Positions 7,861 to 14,854 of a stretch of 18,341 bases of DNA are shown one piece after another. The stretch comes from Dictyocoela muelleri (taxonomy: Eukaryota; Microsporidia): positions 1-18,341 of the forward strand of contig SDVU01000187.1 of NCBI GenBank assembly GCA_016256075.1, in the 5' to 3' direction. Position numbers and translations under genes: made by a program. The notes under the pieces were generated by a model. The model searched no databases and was not told the DNA's origin. It saw only the letters and a list, made by a program, of their open reading frames with translations. Positions within the stretch are counted from its first letter, which is position 1. Every line of letters starts with the position of its first letter.

Positions 7861-8314
7861 TATATATATTAGATGCTGACAATATCCATAATTGCCAACC
7901 GCGAGTGTCATCTCCTACCATAGCCTTTAGATCTTTGATTCTTGGTTTTCATTTTTATATGTCACATATAAGCACACAAAAGCACAGCTGTATGCGCGAT
8001 TTTCAGTTTATCAATCACACGGCAGGATACAGGTAAAGAGTTTATTTATATGAATTTTTATTTTCACTGCTTATTTTGCCGAGATGCATCGATGAACTCA
8101 TCACACACCTAGGAGTCCTCCTCTGCTTCATTTTCATATTATGACAATTATTAATCAGCCATACAACACCGAGAAAATTGTATATTATCTATATTTCTAT
8201 AGATATTGACCGCTTAATGTCAATCCCAATTTTTTTATTAAAGTTAAGTCAGCGATATTCTTCTAGATACTTAAATGTTAAATTAAAGTGTGTATACCAC
8301 TGGGCTATCTAGCC
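7861..8314 (-). repeat. tRNA-headed dispersed repeat, copy 3, full length but more diverged
   Basis: This minus-strand copy of about 454 bases has a head at 8,244-8,314 (GGCTAGATAGCCCAGTGG, with a decayed B box at GAAGAATATC), body blocks CTTCATTTTCATATTATGAC and GAGATGCATCGATGA, and 3' end GCTGACAATATCCATA at 7,873-7,888. It carries more substitutions than copies 2 and 6, especially in the T-arm, so it is probably older. Confidence 0.8.
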
Positions 8315-8651
8315 CCCTATGTTTTATTTCTTTTATAAATATTTCTTTTATTTTATCACCAATGTTTATTTCCATTTTATATGTTTCAACTCGCACATTG
8401 AAACAATTATTCATAATTCCTCATATATTTAAATATAACACGTAAAATGAAACCTGTATCGCAACATATTTTTATTTCATTATACCTTCCTTCCTGTCTT
8501 CCTCTGAGGATACAGCCTCTAGATCATCGGCAAGCTTTTTACATGAATATTTGTTATGCGTAAAAATGCAGTTATTAAGCGCAATGTATACAAAATTCCT
8601 ATGCTTTATCGCGAGTTGTTATTCTATTTTTCTAAACTTGAATCAAAAAGT
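8315..8651. other. Spacer with weak minus-strand coding-like traces
   Basis: No complete gene. One minus-strand frame reads KKLADDLEAVSSEEDRKEG and later VETYKMEINIGDKIKEIF, broken by several stops. It could be a gene remnant or chance. Bases 8,575-8,651 are about 75-80 percent similar by eye to 10,163-10,232; see the duplication entry. Confidence 0.35.
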
Positions 8652-8727
8652 GGAGCCAGAAACTCGGTAGTTAACACGCTAGAAAGTAACATTTAAGTAT
8701 CTTGTTCGAATCCCGCTAATTTCAATT
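8575..8727 (+). repeat. Duplicated segment, left copy, ending in tRNA-like head (copy 4)
   Basis: The segment before the head (ATACAAAATTCCTATGCTTT, ATCGCG, TTTTTCTAA) recurs at 10,163-10,232 ahead of another head. The head itself, 8,652-8,727, reads CTCGGTAGTTAACACG, then TTGTTCGAATCCCGC. It stops soon after the T-arm, where the inverted-ended element at 8,733 begins. Because the flanking segment is shared, the two heads probably derive from a local duplication rather than separate insertions. Confidence 0.65.
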
Positions 8728-9025
8728 TAAAAGGCTTTCCGTAAAAATGCCAAAGCCATTTGTACGGATATAAATTTTGTGATTTTCCTGAAAAAAATAC
8801 CAAAAAAAATTTAAATAAACCTAATCTCGAAAATCAGAAGTAAATTAATATTGGACAACTTTATATAAAAAATAATTATAAATCGTGAAACTTTATTTCG
8901 CTAAGATTTTACGGGTGGGGATGTTTCGGCTGACTCATACTGATTAAGGTTGAAAAAATTTACTGGAAAAAAAATCATTGGTTTTAAAAAGAATAAAATA
9001 ACATTACTGAAACTGATGTAGTAAA

Positions 9026-9209
9026 TAAAATAAAATGCTTATACCAAATTATTCCTTGTACTGGTTATGCTGTCTTATAAATTGAACTTAATGGAAATAT
9101 TTTGCCAAAATGTATCTAAATATAAAAGTTTAAGAGATTGTTACGTCGAAATTCTAAGAAAACAACGAATATCTCCTAATAGGTATTCTTATATTAATAA
9201 ATCGTAAGC
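9026..9209 (+). pseudogene. Unrecognised coding-like remnant with a shifted second half
   Basis: Plus-strand frame one reads VNKIKCLYQIIPCTGY, a TAA, then IELNGNILPK. The reading then moves to another frame with SKYKSLRDCYVEILRKQ and RISPNRYSYIN. The mix of Cys, Tyr, Pro and Gly and the continuity across the shift look protein-like. I cannot name the family. The second half is repeated at 9,773-9,859 on the other side of the foldback. Confidence 0.35.
9116..9202 (+). repeat. 87-base direct repeat, left copy, flanking the foldback
   Basis: Starts CTAAATATAAAAGTTTAAG and matches 9,773-9,859 with about three mismatches over 87 bases. It brackets the foldback almost exactly (the gap to the foldback is 5-6 bases on each side). 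Confidence 0.9.
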
Positions 9210-9766
9210 CGCCGTTTCGCCCAAAGTGCGAAACGGCGGTTTTAAGCCAAAATATTTTAAATGAAAATATAAATAAAATAAAATTTTTATTTATTTTAAA
9301 GAATAAAGATGATTACCAGGGCGTTGAATTACTAATAACTTTAGTAGCCAGAATGAAAATTAAAAGCTTTTCTAATTATTTTTGTTTTTTTTATTTATAA
9401 ATTTATTTTTAATTTAAACATTCATCTTAGACAAAGAATATTTATAAAGTTGTTTGAAAAAAAAACTTCATAAATAATCTTAGTCTAAGATGAATGTTTA
9501 AATTAAAAATAAATTTATAAATAAAAAAAACAAAAATAATTAAAAAATTTTTTAATTTTCATTCTGGCTACTAAAGTTATTAGTAATTCAACGCCCTGGT
9601 AATCATCTTTATTCTTTAACATAAATAAAAAATTTATTTTATTAATATATTAATTAAAAATATTTGGCGCGAAAAACCGCCGTTTCGCCCTTTGAGGCGA
9701 AAAACCGCAGTTTCGCCCTTTGGGGCAAAAAACCGCCCTTTCGCCTTTTTGGGGCGAAACGGCTGG
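9208..9766. mobile_element. 559-base near-perfect foldback with GC-rich hairpin ends
   Basis: The arms (about 9,208-9,454 and 9,466-9,766) are inverted copies meeting at a roughly 12-base loop. The inner 150 bases of each arm are almost identical (GATTACCAGGGCGTTGAATT, ACTTTAGTAGCCAGAATG, AACATTCATCTTAGAC). The outer ends are GC-rich: on the left one hairpin GCCGCCGTTTCGC ... GCGAAACGGCGG (9,208-9,240), on the right about four tandem units of 28-30 bases around CCGCCGTTTCGCCCTTTG (9,666-9,766). The near-identity of the arms implies recent formation or ongoing arm-to-arm conversion. No coding frame belongs to it; the 67-residue plus-strand frame at 9,664-9,867 is the GC-rich array read through into the direct repeat. 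Confidence 0.85.
9664..9766 (+). repeat. GC-rich tandem repeat at the right end of the foldback
   Basis: About four units of 28-30 bases each carry an AAAACCGC block, a TTTCGCC block and a GGGGCGAAA-like block. They sharply break the local AT-rich composition. Each unit can fold on itself, and the left end of the foldback has only one such unit, so the array expanded on one side. Confidence 0.8.
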
Positions 9767-9772
9767 TTACAG

Positions 9773-9859
9773 CTAAATATAAAAGTTTAAGAGATTGTTA
9801 CGTCGAAATTCTAAGAAAACAAGGAATATTTCCTAATAGGTATTCTTATATTAAAAAAT
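9773..9859 (+). repeat. 87-base direct repeat, right copy
   Basis: Partner of 9,116-9,202. Translated, it gives KYKSLRDCYVEILRKQGIFP, the same peptide as the left copy apart from a few changes. Confidence 0.9.
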
Positions 9860-10074
9860 ACAATTAGCAGTATTTGTTAAATTAAGAATCGAAATAATTA
9901 TTGCAAATTACCTTTATAAAAAATAATTCCAGTAGCTTTAAATTTTAGAAAAAAAATTTAAATCTTTAAATGAAATAAAAAATTAAAATTTTTTAATATA
10001 TTTTTTAATATATTTATTTTTTTATTTTTTTTCATATTTTAAATTTTTATTTGGGTTTCATTAAATTTTACATA
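9860..10074. other. AT-rich spacer inside the 1.43 kb element
   Basis: Long A and T runs with local self-complementarity (around AATATATTTTTTAATATATT); no gene. Confidence 0.6.
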
Positions 10075-10162
10075 TTTTTTAATTCTATTTTTTGGCATTT
10101 TTTCCAAAAAAATGCAAAATTTTCATTCGCAAAAATGCCTTTGGGCATTTTCGCATCAAGCC

Positions 10163-10476
10163 TTAGCACAATATATACAAAATTCTATGCTTGATCGCGC
10201 TTATTAAAATTTTTCTAAGCTTTAATCATAAGGGTAGAGCCCGAAGCTCAGTAGTTAACACACTTGAATGTAGCAATCAAATATCTGGTTCGAATCCCGC
10301 TAAAAGGTCACTTTAATAAATAATTGAAAATGACATTAAGCGGTTAATAACTATAAATATAGGATTTATATACAGTTGTTCCAGTGTTGCATAGCTGATT
10401 AAGACTTAATCTAAAATGACATTGAAGCATGAGGCTCATCTATGTGTGTGGGATTAGTGCAGCGACGCATCGCGGT
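10163..10476 (+). repeat. Duplicated segment, right copy, with truncated dispersed repeat (copy 5)
   Basis: Bases 10,163-10,232 repeat the segment at 8,575-8,651. The tRNA-headed repeat starts at 10,233 (AGCTCAGTAGTTAACACAC, then TGGTTCGAATCCCGC). The body runs through AATGACATTAAGCGG, CAGTTGTTCCAGTGT and GCGACGCATCGCGG and then stops; the 3' half is missing. The break leads into a short CCCCGTTCAATAC segment and the palindrome at 10,493. Confidence 0.75.
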
Positions 10477-10492
10477 ACTCCCCGTTCAATAC

Positions 10493-10701
10493 TCTCGAAT
10501 CTTTCTTAAGGAGAAAAATTTGCGAAATATTTACTAAGAGTAAAAAAATTATGATAAACTTAAAGTTGTTGTCGAATTTTCTGATATTATTATAAATAGT
10601 TAATAATATCAAGAAATTTCGACAACAACTTTAAGTTTATCATAATTTTTTTACTCTTAGTAAATATTTCACAAATTTTTTTCCTCGATAAAAAATCGAG
10701 A
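10493..10701. mobile_element. 209-base palindromic (foldback) element
   Basis: The arms of about 95 bases meet at a short AT loop near 10,597. The inner 70 bases (AATATTTACTAAGAGTAAAA, TTATGATAAACTTAAAG, TTGTTGTCGAA) match almost perfectly, and the outer ends (TCTCGA) are more diverged. There is no coding capacity. It lies between the broken 3' edge of copy 5 and the microsatellite before copy 6. Confidence 0.85.
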
Positions 10702-10763
10702 TAGCCAGATAGCCAGATAGCCAGATTGCCAGATTGCCAGATGCCAGATAGCCAGATAGCCAG
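10700..10763 (+). repeat. 8-base microsatellite AGATAGCC fused to a tRNA-like head
   Basis: About eight units of GATAGCCA, with variants GATTGCCA and one 7-base GATGCCA, run straight into GATAGCTCAGTGG, the start of copy 6. The unit is the first bases of the tRNA-like head, so the array arose by slippage or repeated initiation at the head's 5' end. Confidence 0.9.
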
Positions 10764-11214
10764 ATAGCTCAGTGGTTAATACTCTTGAATGTAAAATTTA
10801 GGTATCGAAGATCGAATCCCGCTGACGTCACTATTTAATAAATAATGTGGGAATGACAATAAGGGGTCATAATTATATAATTATAGTATAATATTCAGTT
10901 GTTCTAGTGTGGAATAGCTGATTAAGACTTGGTCTAATATGAAAATGAAGCAGAAGGGATTCTCTTAGGTACGGGATGAGTGCGGTGACGCATCTCGGCA
11001 GTAGGTAGTGAGAAATAAAAATTCAAGAAAAGCCAATAACTTCCTGTGTTCTGAAGAGTAATTGATAAAACGAAAATCGCGTATACAGGTTGGCTTCTGG
11101 GTAGCTTAGGAGTGGCGGAGTATTGGAAAAACAAAGAACCAATGGTCATAGACCACAGTAGGAGACAACTCTTCGGGTTGGCAGCTATAGATGTTGTCAG
11201 CATGTAATATATAT
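10757..11214 (+). repeat. tRNA-headed dispersed repeat, copy 6, full length
   Basis: This uninterrupted copy of about 458 bases has the head GCCAGATAGCTCAGTGGTT, T-arm GAAGATCGAATCCCGCTGAC, all body blocks and the 3' end GATGTTGTCAGCATG. Together with copy 2 it defines the family. The minus-strand open frame at 10,934-11,203 lies wholly inside it and is not a gene. Confidence 0.85.
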
Positions 11215-11539
11215 TTGAAAAAATCGAGAATGCTAAACGGTTTATAATTCCACATCTACTTAAAAAAATAATAACAATAAGAAAAAAATATTGTCGTGCC
11301 CAGACATTTTAGTTGACGTAACCAATTGGGCCTCTACTTAATATAGTAACTTATAAAAATAACAATAATCAAAAAGAAACACCGAACCACATCTTTAAAT
11401 AAAAAATAAAAATATTCAATTATAAAGAAATTGATGAAACTTTCAAAAATTGATTTTTTTAATGAAATAAATCGAAGTCTAGAAAACTGGAAATTTCTAG
11501 AAATTTAAAGCTATAAAAGAAAATCCAACCTTGAGGGGC
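11215..11539. other. AT-rich spacer without a gene
   Basis: Two similar stretches (AAAAATAATAACAATAAG and AAAAATAACAATAATCAAAA) hint at an old short duplication. No coding frame or RNA gene was seen. Confidence 0.5.
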
Positions 11540-12345
11540 ATGAGAACACAGACGAAAGACCACGTTTCCAATCGATCAAATTTAATAAATTCAGTAAACA
11601 AATTTCACTTTACAACTTTCTTATTATTATTGGACGCGTTCCACACGAGTCCGGTAATATAATAAAGTCAGGTCACCTAGATTCGGACCAGATGCTTCAA
11701 TGTTACATTCAATAAGGTTTATAACGAACCTTATGTCATAATTATATATTAATAAATAACCTTTTATCCAAAAAACTCTATGGCGAGTTGACAAATTTTT
11801 AAAATGACAGTTGACACATTTTTAAAATGTCGAGTTGACGCCGCTCTCGAACTATATTATATTTATGCTTTATAAACAATGATTCATCTATTTAAACAAT
11901 CCTATGAGTCCCATCGCCATTTAAATTACCAATCTGGAATGATACTGTATCAACAGATCCTAACAGACTACCCTTTCGTGTTTACTCTATACGCAAAAGG
12001 TGTTTTTGTCTTTTTTTAGCATATCGACAATATATTTTTTGTATATCTCTCGACCAACACCAAAAAAAAGAAGTAACTTATCAAGAGGCTTTCTTATTTC
12101 TTCAAATAATGGATCTTGTCCGACTGGCATTCTCTTTTATGGTCAGGAGCAGAACATAACCAATTGAAACCATTACCAGACCATCTCTTACGGTGAAGTA
12201 TCATCCGGTTTCTACATATACATTGTGAACTGTTTTTTATTAGTACATATTAAAAAAATTTCAATAAAACACATATATCCTTGAAATAGACCTTAATAGT
12301 TTCCAAGTCTAAAACCATGTCTGTAATATCTGCTTTTGTTTTCAT
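11540..12345 (-). pseudogene. Merlin-lineage transposase relic (minus strand)
   Basis: This is a decayed DDE transposase. Read on the minus strand from an ATG at 12,345 (MKTKADITDMVLDLETIK), it has a cysteine region CICRNRMIL ... FNWLCSAPDHKRECQSD (about 12,115-12,230) that resembles the N-terminal zinc-binding part of ISXO2-like enzymes. After a frame change come LFEEIRKPLDKLLLFFGVG, then GDGTHRIV, a TAA, and IDESLF with the first catalytic Asp at about 11,885. Further down LETW (about 11,565) sits where the catalytic Glu is expected, some 105 residues from the first Asp, as in Merlin enzymes. The middle part containing the second Asp is not recognisable. There are many stops and several frame changes. 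No inverted ends were found, so the element limits are unknown. Confidence 0.65.
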
Positions 12346-12428
12346 TAGTACAAAATTATTATTATCTAAAATCCGTGTTTTTTTAAAAATTTTCATTTTG
12401 GGCTACAAAATTTTTATTATTTTTTTTT

Positions 12429-12523
12429 GGCTGCTTTTTAATTTTTAGGTTGCTCATTATTTTTAGGCTGATTATTATTTTTTAAGCCGCTTATTATTTT
12501 CGCTGCTTATTATTTTTAAGCTG
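12429..12523 (+). repeat. 18-base tandem repeat
   Basis: Five degenerate units are based on GGCTGCTTATTATTTTTA. They lie between two transposase relics of opposite orientation. Confidence 0.75.
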
Positions 12524-12579
12524 TTTATACATAAATAGCCATAATACTATAATAGAAAAGAAAAATAATATATTCGGAA

Positions 12580-13095
12580 AAATCGGAGCACTAGATATAA
12601 TCGTTCAATTAGATGAAACTGCTATCTGTCAAGGTCGTATAGTAGAAAATCCGTCTTCTGAACTCAATTTTTCGACAGGAAATTAACGGACCGTGGGTGT
12701 TGTTTAGCAAACTGAAAATATGTTTTGTTTTTTTAGAATAGCTCTAAATCGTAAAACCGAAATTTTATGATGTTTTAATGAGAAATGTTAAAATTGTCTA
12801 TTATCATAAGTGATGGTTATCCAAATTATATGTCTGCCGTATCTTTATTTGGATCTGAACATAAAATTGTGCATCAAAATGCTGGTTTTCTTGATAATGA
12901 AGGATATAATACTAATTTAATTGAAAATTTAAGGTCTTATCTTAAAGTTTAATATAAAAAAGGCAAGGAAATTAAAGGAAAAAATTAATTGATTTCATTT
13001 ATGAATTTTATTTTAAAAAGTACTTTTGTAAAAAACGAACTGTATCTTCAATTAAAATAGAATTTTATAAATTATTAGAAATTATTTTTAATTAG
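12580..13095 (+). pseudogene. ISXO2/Merlin-like transposase relic, catalytic half only
   Basis: This is the catalytic domain of a cut-and-paste transposase. Plus-strand pieces read KIGALDIIVQLDETAICQGR (first Asp 12,611-12,613), NPSSELNF, then in another frame IIISDGYPNYMSAVSLFGSE (second Asp 12,812-12,814), then GYNTNLIENLRSYLKV (Glu 12,923-12,925). A further frame change leads to DFIYEFYFKKYF, ending at a TAG at 13,093-13,095. The spacings of 67 and 37 residues fit the family well, and all three catalytic residues remain. The N-terminal zinc region is missing; a tandem repeat takes its place. Several stops and at least three frame changes make it inactive. It belongs to a different subgroup from the copy at 5,791-7,510, judging by the SDGYP and GSEHK motifs. 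Confidence 0.8.
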
Positions 13096-13100
13096 AAAAA

Positions 13101-14210
13101 GGCGAATGCGGGTTATACGGCGCCTTTGCGATTATTTGGCGCCCTTAAATAATTTACAAATTTTTTTAAAAATTCTATTAATAATAAAAATCAATTATTC
13201 TTTAAAGAAAGGATATAAAATCACTGAACGGGCCCCTTTTTCAATTTTTGCCATCAAAGAAATTGAATTAGGTATTCAGATTGTTGCTTCTTCGAAATTT
13301 CCCTTTTACATGTAAAAACGTTTTATATGTCTCCATAGTTATTCTATTGTTTTGAGTATGAATAAAGGCGTCATCTTTATCGACAAAGTTAAAAGATTGA
13401 TTAACTTTTCTGTGATCATGAGAATCATTATTGTTAAGAGCGGGCTCGTATGCCCCCCACTGATCAATGATTATGGTTGTTACTGGATGCACATTGTCTC
13501 GTATTATTTGTGCCATTTTTCGAGCATTTCTATTCTGACCATGTATTAAAAAGACATTTTTTGATCCTCTTTCGATATCCCAAACATACCATTCTTTATT
13601 TTCTAAACGTCATCTGTTCTATTTACCCTTAAAAAACAAACCTTCGTCAATTTGGACGACTTTGCTTGTGCCTCCCTTATGTGATTACCTTATTTTTTCG
13701 ATTTTTGTGAATATATAATCAAATATTGCTTATATTACAAAGTCAGTGTAGTCAGAAACAATGCCTAGATCGATATCGAGTTCATAAGCTATCTTCTGAA
13801 TGGGTGTTCTATTTATGTATTTGTACATAATAAACACTATTTTACGCATAGTCAAAAGAGACACAAAAATATACTATATTTTCGTGAGCTTGTCGTAGAA
13901 GGATATATTTTCCGACAAACACAATGGAAACCACAGGTGAAGGTTTCCTTCTGACATACCTTAACCTAGTTTCATCCATACAAAGTTTACATAACATTAT
14001 GTTTCTGAAGCGTTTTACACGGGCTAAAAATGAATTTCGAGTTCTTGTCGACAAAAAAATTGTTCAAATATGTTTCAGTAATATTCAAATTCATCAAGTC
14101 TTCTTTCGATGGTATTTTCTCCTCTTTGTCTATTTCTATAGTTGATATTTTTTACACATAAGGGGTGGGTATTAAAATTAAATAGAGGCGTCGAATAACA
14201 AAATGCGCTC
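13101..14210 (-). mobile_element. Putative Merlin-lineage element with weak inverted ends
   Basis: This encloses the minus-strand transposase relic below. Candidate ends are 13,101-13,127 (GTTATACGGCGCCTTT inner part) and 14,184-14,210 (inverted, GTTATTCGACGCCTCT), matching at about 13 of 16 bases in the inner part but poorly at the tips. No convincing target duplication is visible. Since the left end begins six bases after the stop of the preceding plus-strand relic, it could instead be that element's 3' end. Confidence 0.4.
13230..14145 (-). pseudogene. ISXO2/Merlin-like transposase relic (minus strand)
   Basis: This is a decayed DDE transposase. The upstream part (about 13,720-14,060) gives MLCKLCMDETRLRYV and, in another frame, TMRKIVFIMYKYINRTPIQK and IAYELDIDLGIVSDYTDFV, matching the zinc and helical N-terminal region of the family. 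Then one frame carries VVQIDEGLFFKGK (first Asp 13,646-13,648), two stops, ENKEWYVWDIERGSKN, NRNARKMAQIIRDNVHP, VTTIIIDQWGAY (second Asp 13,463-13,465), KVNQSFNFVD, AFIHTQNN and TMETYK (Glu position). About 61 and 44 residues separate the catalytic positions. Stops and frame changes are spread along it. The 82-codon open stretch 13,268-13,516 is only its best-preserved part, and the plus-strand frames here are shadows. Confidence 0.8.
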
Positions 14211-14305
14211 AAAAAATAATAACCCTATATTTTTAATCATAGAATTTATAGATATTTTTTTTGTAAAAATTTCATGCCCCCCTACCTTGGAATATTAAAA
14301 ATTCC

Positions 14306-14598
14306 GGGTTCTCCAACGGGTTATGCCACTGTAAAGAAACGAGGAGAAATAATGAAATTATATTGAAATAAGCGTGAAATCTTCTGTTGATTAACTTTCC
14401 TGGTTTTGTTTTTCTTATAAAAATATATTTCGAAATATAGTAATTTTTTGCGTAGCAAAAAATACTAAAAATAGAAATCATAAAATTATAAGAAAAACAA
14501 AACCGGTAACATTAATCAACAGAAGATTTCACGCTTATTTCAATATTATTTCATTATCTCTCCTCGTTTCTTACAGTGGCATAACCCGTTGGAGAACC
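14306..14598. mobile_element. 293-base MITE with 115-base inverted arms
   Basis: The ends read GGTTCTCCAACGGGTTATGC from both sides. The arms of about 115 bases (14,306-14,421 and 14,485-14,598) include AAATAAGCGTGAAATCTTCT, TGTTGATTAA and TTTTGTTTTTCTTATAA. AAATTCC at 14,299-14,305 and 14,599-14,605 is a 7-base duplication (8 if the next, mismatched base counts). It has no coding capacity. It is inserted in a fragment of the tRNA-headed repeat at the family's AAAATTC site. Confidence 0.85.
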
Positions 14599-14605
14599 AA
14601 ATTCC

Positions 14606-14806
14606 AAATTTTGAATAAGCGCCATTGCTGTATCCTGCTGAGTCATTGATAAAACAAAAATCGTGTATACAGCTGGGATTATGAGCAGCTTCGGAGTGAC
14701 ATATAACTTGAATGCCAATAACCACCAATGTCTAAAGATCAAGAATTATGATAACTCTCTGTATTGCAATCATTGATATTGTTTGTATATAATATATGTA
14801 TAATCG
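14606..14806 (+). repeat. tRNA-headed dispersed repeat, copy 7, 3' module only
   Basis: GTATCCTGCTGAGTCATTGA, TAAAACAAAAATCGTGTAT, ACAGCTGGGATTATGAGCAG and a diverged 3' end (ATTGATATTGTTTGTATAT) match the last 200 bases of the family. A short stretch left of the MITE (14,283-14,305) may be the continuation. The head and first half are absent, so this is either 5'-truncated or the 3' module can move on its own. Confidence 0.7.
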
Positions 14807-14854
14807 TCTAAATAAAGTCTAAAAATTAAAAAAAAAAAAATATTTTATGTTCTA

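Larger units (their letters stand above)
8733..10162. mobile_element. 1.43 kb element with about 85-base inverted ends
   Basis: The left end GGCTTTCCGTAAAAATGCC (8,733 onward) matches the inverted right end GGCTTGATGCGAAAATGCCC (ending at 10,162). Similarity continues for about 85 bases through AATTTTG, AAAAAATRCCAAAAAA and AATTTAA. It contains a short coding-like remnant, an 87-base direct repeat and a large foldback. No transposase motif was recognised and no clear target duplication is visible. It could be a non-autonomous element, or the inverted similarity could come from two separate element ends. Confidence 0.5.

Noticed and set aside
8913-8945. Possible further Merlin end (GGGTGGGGATGTTTCGG)
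   Set aside because: It resembles the Merlin tip in its first bases only, and no partner end or duplication was found.
9664-9867. 67-residue protein (KNRSFALWGKK type repeats)
   Set aside because: It is the GC-rich end array of the foldback read into the 87-base direct repeat; it has no independent support as a gene.
10934-11203. 89-residue minus-strand frame, with similar frames at 2,816-3,028, 5,001-5,210 and 14,546-14,742
   Set aside because: All lie in or across copies of the tRNA-headed repeat; similar peptides in several copies reflect repeat homology, not coding.
13106-14145. Plus-strand frames opposite the minus-strand transposase relic
   Set aside because: They are antisense shadows; only the minus strand shows the catalytic and zinc-region motifs.
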